From: JBAXLO01 sp037134755
GTDB taxonomy: Bacteria > Bacteroidota > Bacteroidia > Bacteroidales > JACABE01
DNA: 24,936 nt
NCBI GenBank assembly: GCA_037134755.1
Contig: JBAXLO010000050.1
Coordinates: forward strand, 1 to 24,936
Direction of reading: 5' to 3'
A model generated the notes under the pieces. That model saw nothing but the letters and a program-made list of their open reading frames with translations. It was not told the DNA's origin and did no database searches. Of the stretch, positions 14,912 to 23,378 are shown piece after piece. The position numbers were made by a program, and so were the translations under genes. Every line of letters starts with the position of its first letter. Positions within the stretch are counted from its first letter, which is position 1.

Positions 14912-17242
14912 ATGAGACAATTTATTATTTTAGTTTTTGCATTAGCAATTTCGCAGATAGTTTCTGCACAATACATAATTAAAGGGACAGTTGCTAATAA
15001 AACAACCAACGAGAAACTTGTTGGAGCTTCGGTATATATTACTGAACTTAACAAAGGTACAGTTACAAGTACTAATGGAGAATATACTATTAATGGTTTA
15101 AGAAAAGGGACTTATACTATTCAGATTTCATATTTAGGTTTTCAAACCCAAATACAAAAAATAAATAGTACCGAAAGTGATATTACGCTAAATATTCAAT
15201 TACAAAATACTGCTATTGAAGTTAATGAAGTAGTAATTTCAGGAGCTTATACTACATCTCAAGATGAAAGTCCACAGGAGATTGATGTAGTAAAGAAGAG
15301 TGACATGCAACAATCGGGTGCCTCTACCATAATGGATGTTATTACTAAAGTGCCCGGTGTTAGTGCTATTACTACAGGTCCGCTAGTAAGTCGTCCTGTA
15401 ATTCGTGGTTTGTCGGGCAATAGAATTTTAACTGTAGTTGATGGGGTTCGTTTCGAAACTCAGCAATGGGATGATGAACACGGCATAGGTGTTAATGAAC
15501 TTGGTATGGATAGAGTTGAAATTATAAAAGGTCCTGCAAGTTTGCTTTATGGACCTGAGGCTATGGGTGGTGTTGTTCATTTTATAGAAGAACAACCTGC
15601 TGCCGTTGGTCATATTACCGGTGATGTTTATGGAGGAATCCGTTCAAATAATATGGGTTTTAATGGTGGTGCAGATGTTAAAGGTGCTACCGAAAAAAGC
15701 AACTGGAGTTTCGGAGCTTTAGGAAGAGTGCTACCAGATTATTATTACAATGCTTATGATTTCAGAGTTCCTAACACACGTATGATTGAGTATAGTGTAA
15801 GAGGTAGTTATGGGATTAATCGTAAATGGGGTTCCACTTCATTGTCATACCAGTTTAATCAGGCATATTATGGTATCCTCGATGGGAAAGATATAGTTAA
15901 GAAAGCTGATGGTTCAATTGTTAATAAAGATACTGCTGAAGTTGATATGTTTCCAAGCGAAGTTGAAGCGCCTTATCATACGGTGATGGATAATAAAATA
16001 AGTTCTAAAACTACCTTATTACTTGGCAATTCAAGACTTAATGTAGTAATCGGATATCAAAACAATCACCGTGCCGAATATGAAGATGACACCTTGCATC
16101 CAAAGGTAGGTTATAAGTATGTGGATATGATGTTACAATCCGGCACTTATGATGTGAAATGGTATATGCCGACATGGAAAAACTTCTCTACAATTATAGG
16201 TGCTCAAGGAATGTATCAGACTAATACAAACGCAAATGACTCGAAAACACAATTAGTTCCTGATGCTACCATATTTGATTATGGCTTTGTAGCTTTAACT
16301 AAATATAATCTTAAGAAGTTTAATTTAACAGCAGGCCTTCGTTATGATGCACGTCATCTAGACACTAAATATTATGCTAAACAAACAATCTTAAATCTTT
16401 ATGAGACTTATATGCCTGCTATTACAAAATCCTATAATAATTTTAGCGGCGCAATCGGTGCCACTTATGATATTGAAGAACATTTGTTGCTTCGTGCAAA
16501 TTTTGCAACAGGATATCGTTCGCCCAATTTAAATGAATTAATGTCAGATGGTTTAAAACTAGAATCACAACACATCGAAATAGGTAATCCTAATTTTGTA
16601 AAAGAACAGAATAATGAAATAGATGTAAGTGCGATTTTTAAATCTAAGCATTTCTCAATAGAAGTAGCAGCTTATCAAAATAATATTACAAACTTTATCT
16701 ATCTTGCTCCAACTCCTTATATTGTTGGAGGTGGGTATCCTATGTATATTTTCAAGCAGGCTGATGCCAGAATAAATGGTGGCGAAGCAGGTATTGATAT
16801 TCACCCTGCAAGTTTAAGCTGGGTTCATTATGAGTTTAAAGCTTCTACTTTAAAAGCAGTTCGCACTGATAATGAATCTTATTTACCAATGATGCCGACT
16901 GATAAGATTAACAACACACTTGTTTTTAATCTTAAAGAATACAAGAAGTTTAAAAACGTATTCTTCAAAATAGGAACTATAACTGCATTTCAACAAGATA
17001 AAGTTGCAACTAACGAACCTTTAACTTCGGGTTATACACTGTTAAATGCTGCATTAGGTGTTACCCGTAATGTATGGAAATTCAATAATGTTGACTTTAC
17101 TTTAGTAGTTAACAATGCTCTTGATAAAGTTTATATGGACAATATGTCGAGGTTAAGAACTTATGGTATAGCTAATCCGGGCCGAAATATAGTTTTAAGT
17201 TTAAGAATTCCTTTTGATTTTGAAAAGAAAGCATCTAAATAA
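14912..17242 (+). CDS. TonB-dependent outer-membrane receptor
   Basis: A 776-residue outer-membrane transporter that imports a bound ligand with energy from TonB/ExbBD. Residues 1-19 are a signal peptide ending SAQ. Residues about 21-100 are a carboxypeptidase-regulatory-like beta-sandwich (IIKGTVANKTTNEKLVGASVYI), common in this phylum. The plug follows (about 115-230) with DVITKVPGVSAITTG, RPVIRGLSGNRILTVVDGVR and VEIIKGPASLLYGPEAMGGVV. The rest is a 22-strand barrel ending near NPGRNIVLSLRIPF. The plug phrase FETQQWDDEHG is like that of the ZnuD/metal group of receptors, so zinc or another metal is the likeliest ligand, but this is inference. No SusD partner is present, arguing against polysaccharide uptake. 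A terminator follows. Confidence 0.9.
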   Translation: MRQFIILVFALAISQIVSAQYIIKGTVANKTTNEKLVGASVYITELNKGTVTSTNGEYTINGLRKGTYTIQISYLGFQTQIQKINSTESDITLNIQLQNTAIEVNEVVISGAYTTSQDESPQEIDVVKKSDMQQSGASTIMDVITKVPGVSAITTGPLVSRPVIRGLSGNRILTVVDGVRFETQQWDDEHGIGVNELGMDRVEIIKGPASLLYGPEAMGGVVHFIEEQPAAVGHITGDVYGGIRSNNMGFNGGADVKGATEKSNWSFGALGRVLPDYYYNAYDFRVPNTRMIEYSVRGSYGINRKWGSTSLSYQFNQAYYGILDGKDIVKKADGSIVNKDTAEVDMFPSEVEAPYHTVMDNKISSKTTLLLGNSRLNVVIGYQNNHRAEYEDDTLHPKVGYKYVDMMLQSGTYDVKWYMPTWKNFSTIIGAQGMYQTNTNANDSKTQLVPDATIFDYGFVALTKYNLKKFNLTAGLRYDARHLDTKYYAKQTILNLYETYMPAITKSYNNFSGAIGATYDIEEHLLLRANFATGYRSPNLNELMSDGLKLESQHIEIGNPNFVKEQNNEIDVSAIFKSKHFSIEVAAYQNNITNFIYLAPTPYIVGGGYPMYIFKQADARINGGEAGIDIHPASLSWVHYEFKASTLKAVRTDNESYLPMMPTDKINNTLVFNLKEYKKFKNVFFKIGTITAFQQDKVATNEPLTSGYTLLNAALGVTRNVWKFNNVDFTLVVNNALDKVYMDNMSRLRTYGIANPGRNIVLSLRIPFDFEKKASK

Positions 17243-17286
17243 AATATTGAATTGTGCAGGTTTATAAACCTTAATTATTATAATAT

Positions 17287-17316
17287 AAAAGGGCAGGATT
17301 AAAATTCTGCCCTTTT
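17287..17316 (+). terminator. Terminator of the TonB receptor operon
   Basis: AAAAGGGCAG (17287-17296) and CTGCCCTTTT (17307-17316) form a perfect 10-bp stem with a 10-nt loop, running directly into a T-rich stretch. It lies 45 nt after the receptor stop codon. Confidence 0.93.
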
Positions 17317-17373
17317 ATTTTCTATATAACTTACTCTTTATTTTTAGTGATTTCTGAAAGTACTGAGTTATTT

Positions 17374-17475
17374 TTATTTCTTAACATACACACCTTGTTT
17401 CATTTCCGAATGTCTGATTTCTCCACCTGAATAAGCTGTTTTAATAGCAATTGTACTTACACATCTTTTTGTTTA
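17374..17475 (-). pseudogene. Possible gene remnant (about 32 codons)
   Basis: The minus strand reads a short protein-like stretch ending KTAYSGGEIRHSEMKQGVYV and two Lys before a stop near 17381. The frame is closed upstream by a stop and has no start codon. The phrase looks non-random but I cannot place it in a family. It might be a leftover of a gene lost beside the CRISPR locus, or coincidence. Confidence 0.25.
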
Positions 17476-17885
17476 TTAATAAATAGAATTTAATATTTAT
17501 TTTCTTTTGTATTAAGATAGACATCAAAGAATTTACGCTACAATACCCTACGTACGGTATTAAAAAAGTGCACTCGGTTTAGCTAAGCAATCCGCGAGTC
17601 CAACACGATAATTAGATATTTCCAACGCAAAAGCTCCTCTCCTTTTAGGAGAGGCGGGAGTGAGGTCTTTCGGGATGGCTCGGGTTGCGTTTGTTTTTTT
17701 AATTGTAGTTTTGAAGTAAATTATTAGATGTCTTAATTTCCTGCCTGCCTGTAGGTAGGTTGTTACTCTTGATCAAAAGTAAATATAGGATAAAAAGAAT
17801 TTAATTTATAGATAAAATACAACTCTCATATATTTAAAAATATATAAAGATGTTTATAAAGAGTAGCATTTCAGGAGAAAGCAGA

Positions 17886-17901
17886 ATGGGGTTTTCCCCA
17901 T
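17886..17901. repeat. 6-bp hairpin with T4 loop
   Basis: ATGGGG (17886-17891), TTTT, CCCCAT (17896-17901). It sits 43 nt beyond the tracrRNA terminator. Function unknown. Confidence 0.5.
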
Positions 17902-17943
17902 AAGCTTAGCTGCAACCTAAATAAATTAACTGGATTATGATAA

Positions 17944-18024
17944 ATAAAAAAAGGCAAGTTGCCTTGCCCTGTTTTAAATGTTTTCACAACGGAATAATCC
18001 TTATTGTGATTTGCTTAAAATTGT
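17944..18024 (-). ncRNA. tracrRNA of the type II-C CRISPR system
   Basis: Transcribed leftward, opposite to cas9. The 5' part is the anti-repeat: AAGCAAATCACAA (complement of 18004-18016) pairs perfectly with bases 2-14 of the CRISPR repeat seen at the right edge, and, after a short bulge, ACAATTT (complement of 18018-18024) pairs with a further 7 bases. Next come the nexus-like AAGGATTATTCCGTTGTG and a linker, then a terminator with stem GGCAAG / CTTGCC (17953-17968) followed by a T8 run. Length is about 80 nt from the predicted start near 18022-18025. This RNA should pair with crRNA, be cut with RNase III where that applies, and load Cas9. The exact 5' end is inferred from the promoter, not observed. 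Confidence 0.88.
17953..17968 (-). terminator. Intrinsic terminator of the tracrRNA
   Basis: GGCAAG, a 4-nt loop and CTTGCC; on the minus strand two further pairs (one G-U) extend the stem, and eight T follow. This forms the 3' hairpin of the tracrRNA. Confidence 0.9.
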
Positions 18025-18028
18025 GCTG

Positions 18029-18058
18029 CAAAAATAATAAAAAAAATTGTATATGCAA
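18029..18058 (-). promoter_or_regulatory. Promoter of the tracrRNA
   Basis: On the minus strand TTG (18058-18056), exactly 19 nt, then TATTTTTG (18036-18029). This is a full match to the Bacteroidota promoter pattern and places the start within the anti-repeat. Confidence 0.78.
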
Positions 18059-18076
18059 GAATTTTTTATACTTTTA
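18047..18076 (+). promoter_or_regulatory. Promoter of the cas9-cas1-cas2 operon
   Basis: TTG (18047-18049), 19 nt, then TACTTTTA (18069-18076), which fits TAnnTTTG at seven of eight positions by ending in A. It would leave a leader of about 40 nt before cas9. It interleaves with the tracrRNA promoter on the other strand. Confidence 0.55.
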
Positions 18077-18124
18077 CCGAATATTTATTCATTATAAATA
18101 TTAATAGTTTAAAAATAATAAATT

Positions 18125-21100
18125 ATGAAAAAAACACTCGGTTTAGATTTAGGAACTAACTCAATTGGATGGGCTTTAGTAGAAATTGATGATGTTATTA
18201 AAATTGTTAGAATTCTAGGGTTAGGTTCAAGAATTTTATCAATGGATGCAGGCGAAATAAATACTTTTGAAACTGGCGGAAAACTAAAAAGTACAGCTGC
18301 TCAAAAAACAATTGATAAAACAAATAGAAAACTTAACGAACGTTTTTTGTTAAGGAGAGATCGTTTACATTGTGTATTAAATCTTTTGAAAATTCTACCT
18401 CCACATTACCAAGTTTCAATTGATTTCGAAAATGAGAAAGGATATAGAAGTGGTAAATTTAAAAAAGGTATGGAGGTTAAACTCGCCTATGCAATGGATA
18501 AAAATGGAAAATCTAATTTTCTCTTTATGGATTCATATAAAGAAATGGTAAACGAATTCAAACAAAAAAAACCCCAGCTATTTTATAAAAGGGGAAATGG
18601 TATAGAAACTAAGATCCCTTATGATTGGACTTTATATTATTTGCGAAAAAAAGCTATAGAAAAAGAAATTACTAAAGAAGAATTAGCTTGGATTACATTA
18701 AGTTTTAATCAAAAGCGAGGATATGAAAAAACAATTGGACAAGATGAAAAGAAACAAAAAGAAGGTGAATTATCTGAAACATTTATTGGTAAAGTTAAAT
18801 CAGTTACAGAAATAGATATCAAAGATGGACTTAAAGTTTTTGAAATTGTTTTGGTTGATGATAAAGACAAAGAAATATATCGTTTTAAAGAAGAAAGTTT
18901 GATACAAATCACATTTATTGATGATTTAAAGGAAGTTGAAATAATTTCAAAATTTGATGAAGATGGTGATATTAATGCTAAAAAAACTGAATATATAATA
19001 AAAGAGATACGCAAAATAAAAATTATAGATGTAAAATACACAGATAAAAAAATAAAAGAGAATTTTGTATTTGAAGTAATCCTAGACACAGGATGGATTA
19101 AAGAACAACAAAGTAAATTTCTACCAAAATGGAAAGAAACTGAACGTGATTTTATAATTAAGACAACATATAATACTAATGGAGATAGAATTATAAAAGG
19201 TAGCGATAAAGGCAGAAATATAAATTCTCCAAAAGAAGAAGACTGGACTTTATTAAAACTAAAAACTGAATCAGTAATAAGTGCTTATAATACTAAAAAT
19301 AAAACTGTAGGTATTGCATCTTTTATTTATGACGAGTTCCTTAAAAAACCTAATCAAAAAATCAAAGGAGACTTAGTTACTGTAATAGAACGAAAATATT
19401 ACAGAGAAGAGTTAGAAAAAATATATGAATGTCAGATTAGAACTGGGAAACATCCAGAATTAGAGAATGTTGAACTTTACAAAAAAGCAATTAATCTTCT
19501 TTATCCTCATAATGAAAACCATCGTAATCAACTTGAAAAATATTTAGATTCAGATACTATTTTGCCTTTTTCGAAATTAATTACTAATGATGTGATTTTA
19601 TATCAAAGAGATTTAAAGTCAAAGAAATCTTTAATTGCTAATTGTGTTTATGAAAAAGAGAATTTCACTAAAATAGATAAAAAGACAGGTAAAGAATTTA
19701 GAGAACCATTAAAAGCAATTCATAAAGCTAATCCATTATATCAGGAATTCAGAATATGGCAATTTATTAAACGATTAAAAATAATACAATTAGAAACTAA
19801 GACTAATGAAGAATATCTAATTAATCAAGATGTTTCAAAATCAATTTTAACAAATGAAGTAAAAGAAATACTTTTTGAATTCCTAAATAATAGGGAATTT
19901 ATAACTCAATCTGTCTTATTTAAACAGTTAAAGATCTCAGATAAAGAATATAAATGGAATTTTGAACCAGAACATAAAGAGCCATGTAACGAAACTCGTT
20001 ATAATTTTATCCTAAGAATGAAACGAGTAAAAGGATTTGATTGGAAATTATTTTTAACTCCTGAAAATGAATATCGTATTTGGCATTTCTTCTATTCAGT
20101 AAAAAAGCAAGAGGAATTTAAAAAAGGTATAAATAGTTTATTTGAAAAGCTTTTAACTGAAAATAAATTCTCATTAGAATACAAAGATGCATTAGTAAAA
20201 AACTTTATCACATTTGGTGGTTATACCAATGATTATGGAACATACTCTGAAAAAGCATTAAAAAAACTATTACCTTTCCTACGCATTGGGAAATACTGGA
20301 GTTCTAAAAATATTGAAGTTATCTTTGAAAACAGGAGTCAAGAGATAAAAGACAAAGACAATGAAAATATTATTAAAATATCTAAAACTGATAAAATAAA
20401 CGGTGAGATAACAGATTTTCAAGGAATGTGGATATCTAATGCTTGTTATTTAGTATATGATAGATATTCTGAAGTTGGAGATATCCAATACTGGAAAACG
20501 CCTTATGACATTGACAATTTCTTAAGAAATGAATTTAAACAACATTCACTTAATAACCCAGTTGTAGAAAGAGTTTTAGTAGAAACATTACAATTAGTAA
20601 AAGATATTTGGAAGTATTATGGAGAACAAGATGGTATAGATGAAAATGGGAATATTATTTATAAAAAGTTGTTTAATCGAATTCATATTGAACTTGGAAG
20701 AGAAATGAAGAAAAATGCTAAGGAAAAAGAAAGAGAAAATAGACAAAATAATGATAACAAAAAGACAAATGAAAGAATAATTGAATTATTAAAAGAACTA
20801 CAAAAAGAAAATAATGATGTAAGGACAAAATCTCCTTTTCAACAGGAAAAATTGAGGATATTGGAAGATGGGCTTTTATCATCTATAGAGTTTGATAAAG
20901 ATGCTACTATATACCAATTTAGAAATTCAGATTTAAGTATAACTAAAAAAGAAATTAAAGATATTACTAGTAAAGATATTGTAAAGATTTCTAAAAGCGA
21001 TTTTGAAAGATATAAATTATGGTTAGACCAACGCTATCGATCTCCATATACTGGAGAATTTATAAAACTTTCTGATTTGTTTAATAGAGAAAAATATGAA

Positions 21101-23326
21101 ATTGAACATATTTTTCCTCAAGAAAGAATTACACTCAATGCTTTTTATAATAAAGTTATTTGCGAAACCGAAGTAAACAAAGCAAAAAAAGCTTTTACAG
21201 CTTATCAATTTATTTTAAACTGTAAGGGTGAAAGAATTATTAAATGTGCGGCACATAATAAAGATGTACGAATACTAAATACCGAAGCTTATGAGAGTTT
21301 AGTAAAAAGTAATTTTACTGATAAAAGAAAGCAAGAAATATTATTAAGCAAAGAAATCCCAGATGATTTTACAAATAGTCAACTAAATAATTCTAAATAT
21401 ATAGCTAAAATGACTATGAAGTTATTAAGTAATATTGTAAGAGAGGAGGGTGAAGATAGTTTCCGTTCAAAACATGTGCTTCCTATTAATGGAATAATTA
21501 CAACTAGGTTGAAAAACGATTGGCAATTAAATGACGCATGGAATGAATTAATTCAACCAAGATTTGAACGATTAAATACACTTACAAATTCAAATCTATT
21601 TGGGAATTATGAAAATATAAATGGACATAATATTTTTATAAATAGAGTACCAGAAGAATTGAATAAAGATTTTAATAAAAAAAGAATTGATCACCGTCAT
21701 CATGCAATGGATGCATTAGTAATTGCATTAGCAACAGAAAACCATGTAAACTATCTCAACAATATTTATTCTAAAGATAACAATGATGATAAATTTGAAG
21801 CTAGAATAAGAATCAAAAACAGAATAACGGATACAAGAAAGAATGAAGACGATGAAAAATCTCGTTTCTTTTTACCTCCAGCTCAAATTAAAGAAAAAGG
21901 TATAATTACAGAATACAAATATGAGTATGCAAATATCCAGAGTAAGGTATTCAAAGATATTGCCTTACAATCACTTCAAAACACTATAGTAAGTTTCAAA
22001 CAGAAAAAAAGACTTATAAAACAACGAACTAATAAGTTTGAAAAATGGAATATTGAAAAAAAGAAGTTTGAACTGATTTCAGAAGAAAGACTAAATAACA
22101 AAGAAAATTATAATATTAGACTAGCTTTACATAAAGCTACTTATTATGGAAAAGTAAAATTAAAATTAATAAAAGAAGTATCAATAGAAAATGCATTGGA
22201 AAATATTAATAACATTGAAAATAAGCAATTAAAATCAGTTATTAAAATAAAACAAAAAGACGGTTTCAAAAACAAAGATATTGTAAAATATCTCGAGTCA
22301 TTTAAAGATTTTTCTAATAAAATAGATTTAAAGAAAATTAAAATATATTATTGGGATATTGATGAAAAAGGAGAAGGAAAAAAAGTTGCCACAAGATATG
22401 AAAACTTTTTAGAATCATTTGCGGAAATTAAAGCTAATAAGATTTTACAAACTATAGGTTCAATTACAGATACAGGAATTCAAAAAATCTTATTTAATCA
22501 TCTTAATAAATATAATGAATTAAGAGAAGATAATAATACTAATACATTTCATCCAGAAATCGCATTTTCTTTTGATGGAGTGAAGGAATTAAATGGAAAT
22601 ATTAAAGTACTAAATGATGGAAAAGATCATAAACCAATTTATAAAGTAAGAATTTCAACACCTTTAGGTACAAAATTCCCAGTTTCAGAAGATGGATTTA
22701 AAAATACAAAATATGTAATTACTTCTGCTGATAGTAATGTATTTTGTGGCTTTTATGAAAATGGTTATGGAGAAAGAAAATTTTATGTGCCTACACTAAG
22801 AGAAACAGTTGAGAATCTAAAAAAAGGTTATAAACCTTGCAAAGATAAAATTGTGATTGAAAATATTGATAAGGAAAACTGTAAAAAAAATGAATTCGAT
22901 TTTATATTTGAACTTTCTCCAAATGATTTAGTTTTTGTTCCGAATGCAGAAGAAAGAATAAGCCCAATTTTATTAGACTTTAAGAATCTAAATAAAGATC
23001 AAAAAAGTAGAATTTATAAATTTACAGATGGTAATAGTGATGGGGTGATGAATTTTGTCCCTGTTAATATTGCCTCAACAATTGTTGATGTTAGTAAAGA
23101 TGAATACAAGAAAATAAATCTTAATAATTTAACTTTTGAAGAAACTATAGAGTCAAAAAAAGGCATCAGAACAACAATTAAAGAACTTGTAAATGAAATT
23201 GGATTAGGGAGTACTCAATCAAAAAATCAAAACTCTTTAAATAGTATCCAAATTAAAGCAATCTGTTGGAAGTTAAAAATTGACAGATTGGGTAATATTA
23301 TTGAGGTTAATAATAAATCACTTTAA
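18125..23326 (+). CDS. cas9: CRISPR-associated endonuclease Cas9 (subtype II-C, oversized)
   Basis: A 1733-residue RNA-guided DNA endonuclease. RuvC-I is LGLDLGTNSIGWALVE with catalytic Asp8; the Arg-rich bridge helix spans about 67-86; the recognition lobe runs to about 840 and contains the family phrase SFNQKRGY (193-200), followed by a beta-rich insert at about 218-345. RuvC-II is IHIELGRE with Glu856. HNH is YEIEHIFPQ with His995 and, 23 residues on, Asn1018 in EVNKAK; Glu994 stands where SpCas9 has Asp839. RuvC-III is DHRHHAMDALVIA with His1193 and Asp1196. About 540 residues follow, holding the wedge and PAM-interacting parts. All nuclease residues are present, so it should be active. 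Many Cas9 proteins are about 1000-1500 residues, and FnCas9 of subtype II-B is 1629. Absence of cas4 and csn2 indicates II-C. The gene is very A-rich. Confidence 0.96.
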   Translation: MKKTLGLDLGTNSIGWALVEIDDVIKIVRILGLGSRILSMDAGEINTFETGGKLKSTAAQKTIDKTNRKLNERFLLRRDRLHCVLNLLKILPPHYQVSIDFENEKGYRSGKFKKGMEVKLAYAMDKNGKSNFLFMDSYKEMVNEFKQKKPQLFYKRGNGIETKIPYDWTLYYLRKKAIEKEITKEELAWITLSFNQKRGYEKTIGQDEKKQKEGELSETFIGKVKSVTEIDIKDGLKVFEIVLVDDKDKEIYRFKEESLIQITFIDDLKEVEIISKFDEDGDINAKKTEYIIKEIRKIKIIDVKYTDKKIKENFVFEVILDTGWIKEQQSKFLPKWKETERDFIIKTTYNTNGDRIIKGSDKGRNINSPKEEDWTLLKLKTESVISAYNTKNKTVGIASFIYDEFLKKPNQKIKGDLVTVIERKYYREELEKIYECQIRTGKHPELENVELYKKAINLLYPHNENHRNQLEKYLDSDTILPFSKLITNDVILYQRDLKSKKSLIANCVYEKENFTKIDKKTGKEFREPLKAIHKANPLYQEFRIWQFIKRLKIIQLETKTNEEYLINQDVSKSILTNEVKEILFEFLNNREFITQSVLFKQLKISDKEYKWNFEPEHKEPCNETRYNFILRMKRVKGFDWKLFLTPENEYRIWHFFYSVKKQEEFKKGINSLFEKLLTENKFSLEYKDALVKNFITFGGYTNDYGTYSEKALKKLLPFLRIGKYWSSKNIEVIFENRSQEIKDKDNENIIKISKTDKINGEITDFQGMWISNACYLVYDRYSEVGDIQYWKTPYDIDNFLRNEFKQHSLNNPVVERVLVETLQLVKDIWKYYGEQDGIDENGNIIYKKLFNRIHIELGREMKKNAKEKERENRQNNDNKKTNERIIELLKELQKENNDVRTKSPFQQEKLRILEDGLLSSIEFDKDATIYQFRNSDLSITKKEIKDITSKDIVKISKSDFERYKLWLDQRYRSPYTGEFIKLSDLFNREKYEIEHIFPQERITLNAFYNKVICETEVNKAKKAFTAYQFILNCKGERIIKCAAHNKDVRILNTEAYESLVKSNFTDKRKQEILLSKEIPDDFTNSQLNNSKYIAKMTMKLLSNIVREEGEDSFRSKHVLPINGIITTRLKNDWQLNDAWNELIQPRFERLNTLTNSNLFGNYENINGHNIFINRVPEELNKDFNKKRIDHRHHAMDALVIALATENHVNYLNNIYSKDNNDDKFEARIRIKNRITDTRKNEDDEKSRFFLPPAQIKEKGIITEYKYEYANIQSKVFKDIALQSLQNTIVSFKQKKRLIKQRTNKFEKWNIEKKKFELISEERLNNKENYNIRLALHKATYYGKVKLKLIKEVSIENALENINNIENKQLKSVIKIKQKDGFKNKDIVKYLESFKDFSNKIDLKKIKIYYWDIDEKGEGKKVATRYENFLESFAEIKANKILQTIGSITDTGIQKILFNHLNKYNELREDNNTNTFHPEIAFSFDGVKELNGNIKVLNDGKDHKPIYKVRISTPLGTKFPVSEDGFKNTKYVITSADSNVFCGFYENGYGERKFYVPTLRETVENLKKGYKPCKDKIVIENIDKENCKKNEFDFIFELSPNDLVFVPNAEERISPILLDFKNLNKDQKSRIYKFTDGNSDGVMNFVPVNIASTIVDVSKDEYKKINLNNLTFEETIESKKGIRTTIKELVNEIGLGSTQSKNQNSLNSIQIKAICWKLKIDRLGNIIEVNNKSL

Positions 23327-23378
23327 TAATTATGGCATTAGATTTGTAATATTTCTTTTTTAATATTAAATCATTTCT

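Larger units (their letters stand above)
17320..17943. other. Hairpin-rich gap with no intact gene
   Basis: No convincing coding region. It holds several inverted repeats: AATACC/GGTATT at 17542-17561, an AACGCAA/TTGCGTT pair at 17624-17630 and 17685-17691 enclosing a CTCCTCTCC-TTTT-GGAGAG type hairpin at about 17634-17655, a CCTGCCTG...TAGGTAGG element near 17740-17760, and ATGGGG/CCCCAT at 17886-17901. The GC-rich hairpins resemble intergenic REP-like elements of Bacteroidota. The stretch separates the chromosomal genes from the CRISPR locus. Confidence 0.55.

Noticed and set aside
17985..18024. A degenerate CRISPR repeat upstream of cas9
   Set aside because: It matches the repeat only where the tracrRNA must pair, is followed by nexus and terminator, and has its own promoter, so it is the anti-repeat.
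18125..23326. Subtype II-B assignment because of FnCas9-like size
   Set aside because: No cas4 is present, cas1 and cas2 follow directly, and the repeat resembles Bacteroidota II-C repeats.
23339..23346. Separate promoter for cas1
   Set aside because: TAGATTTG fits the -7 element but has no TTG 19 nt upstream and such matches are expected by chance in AT-rich DNA.
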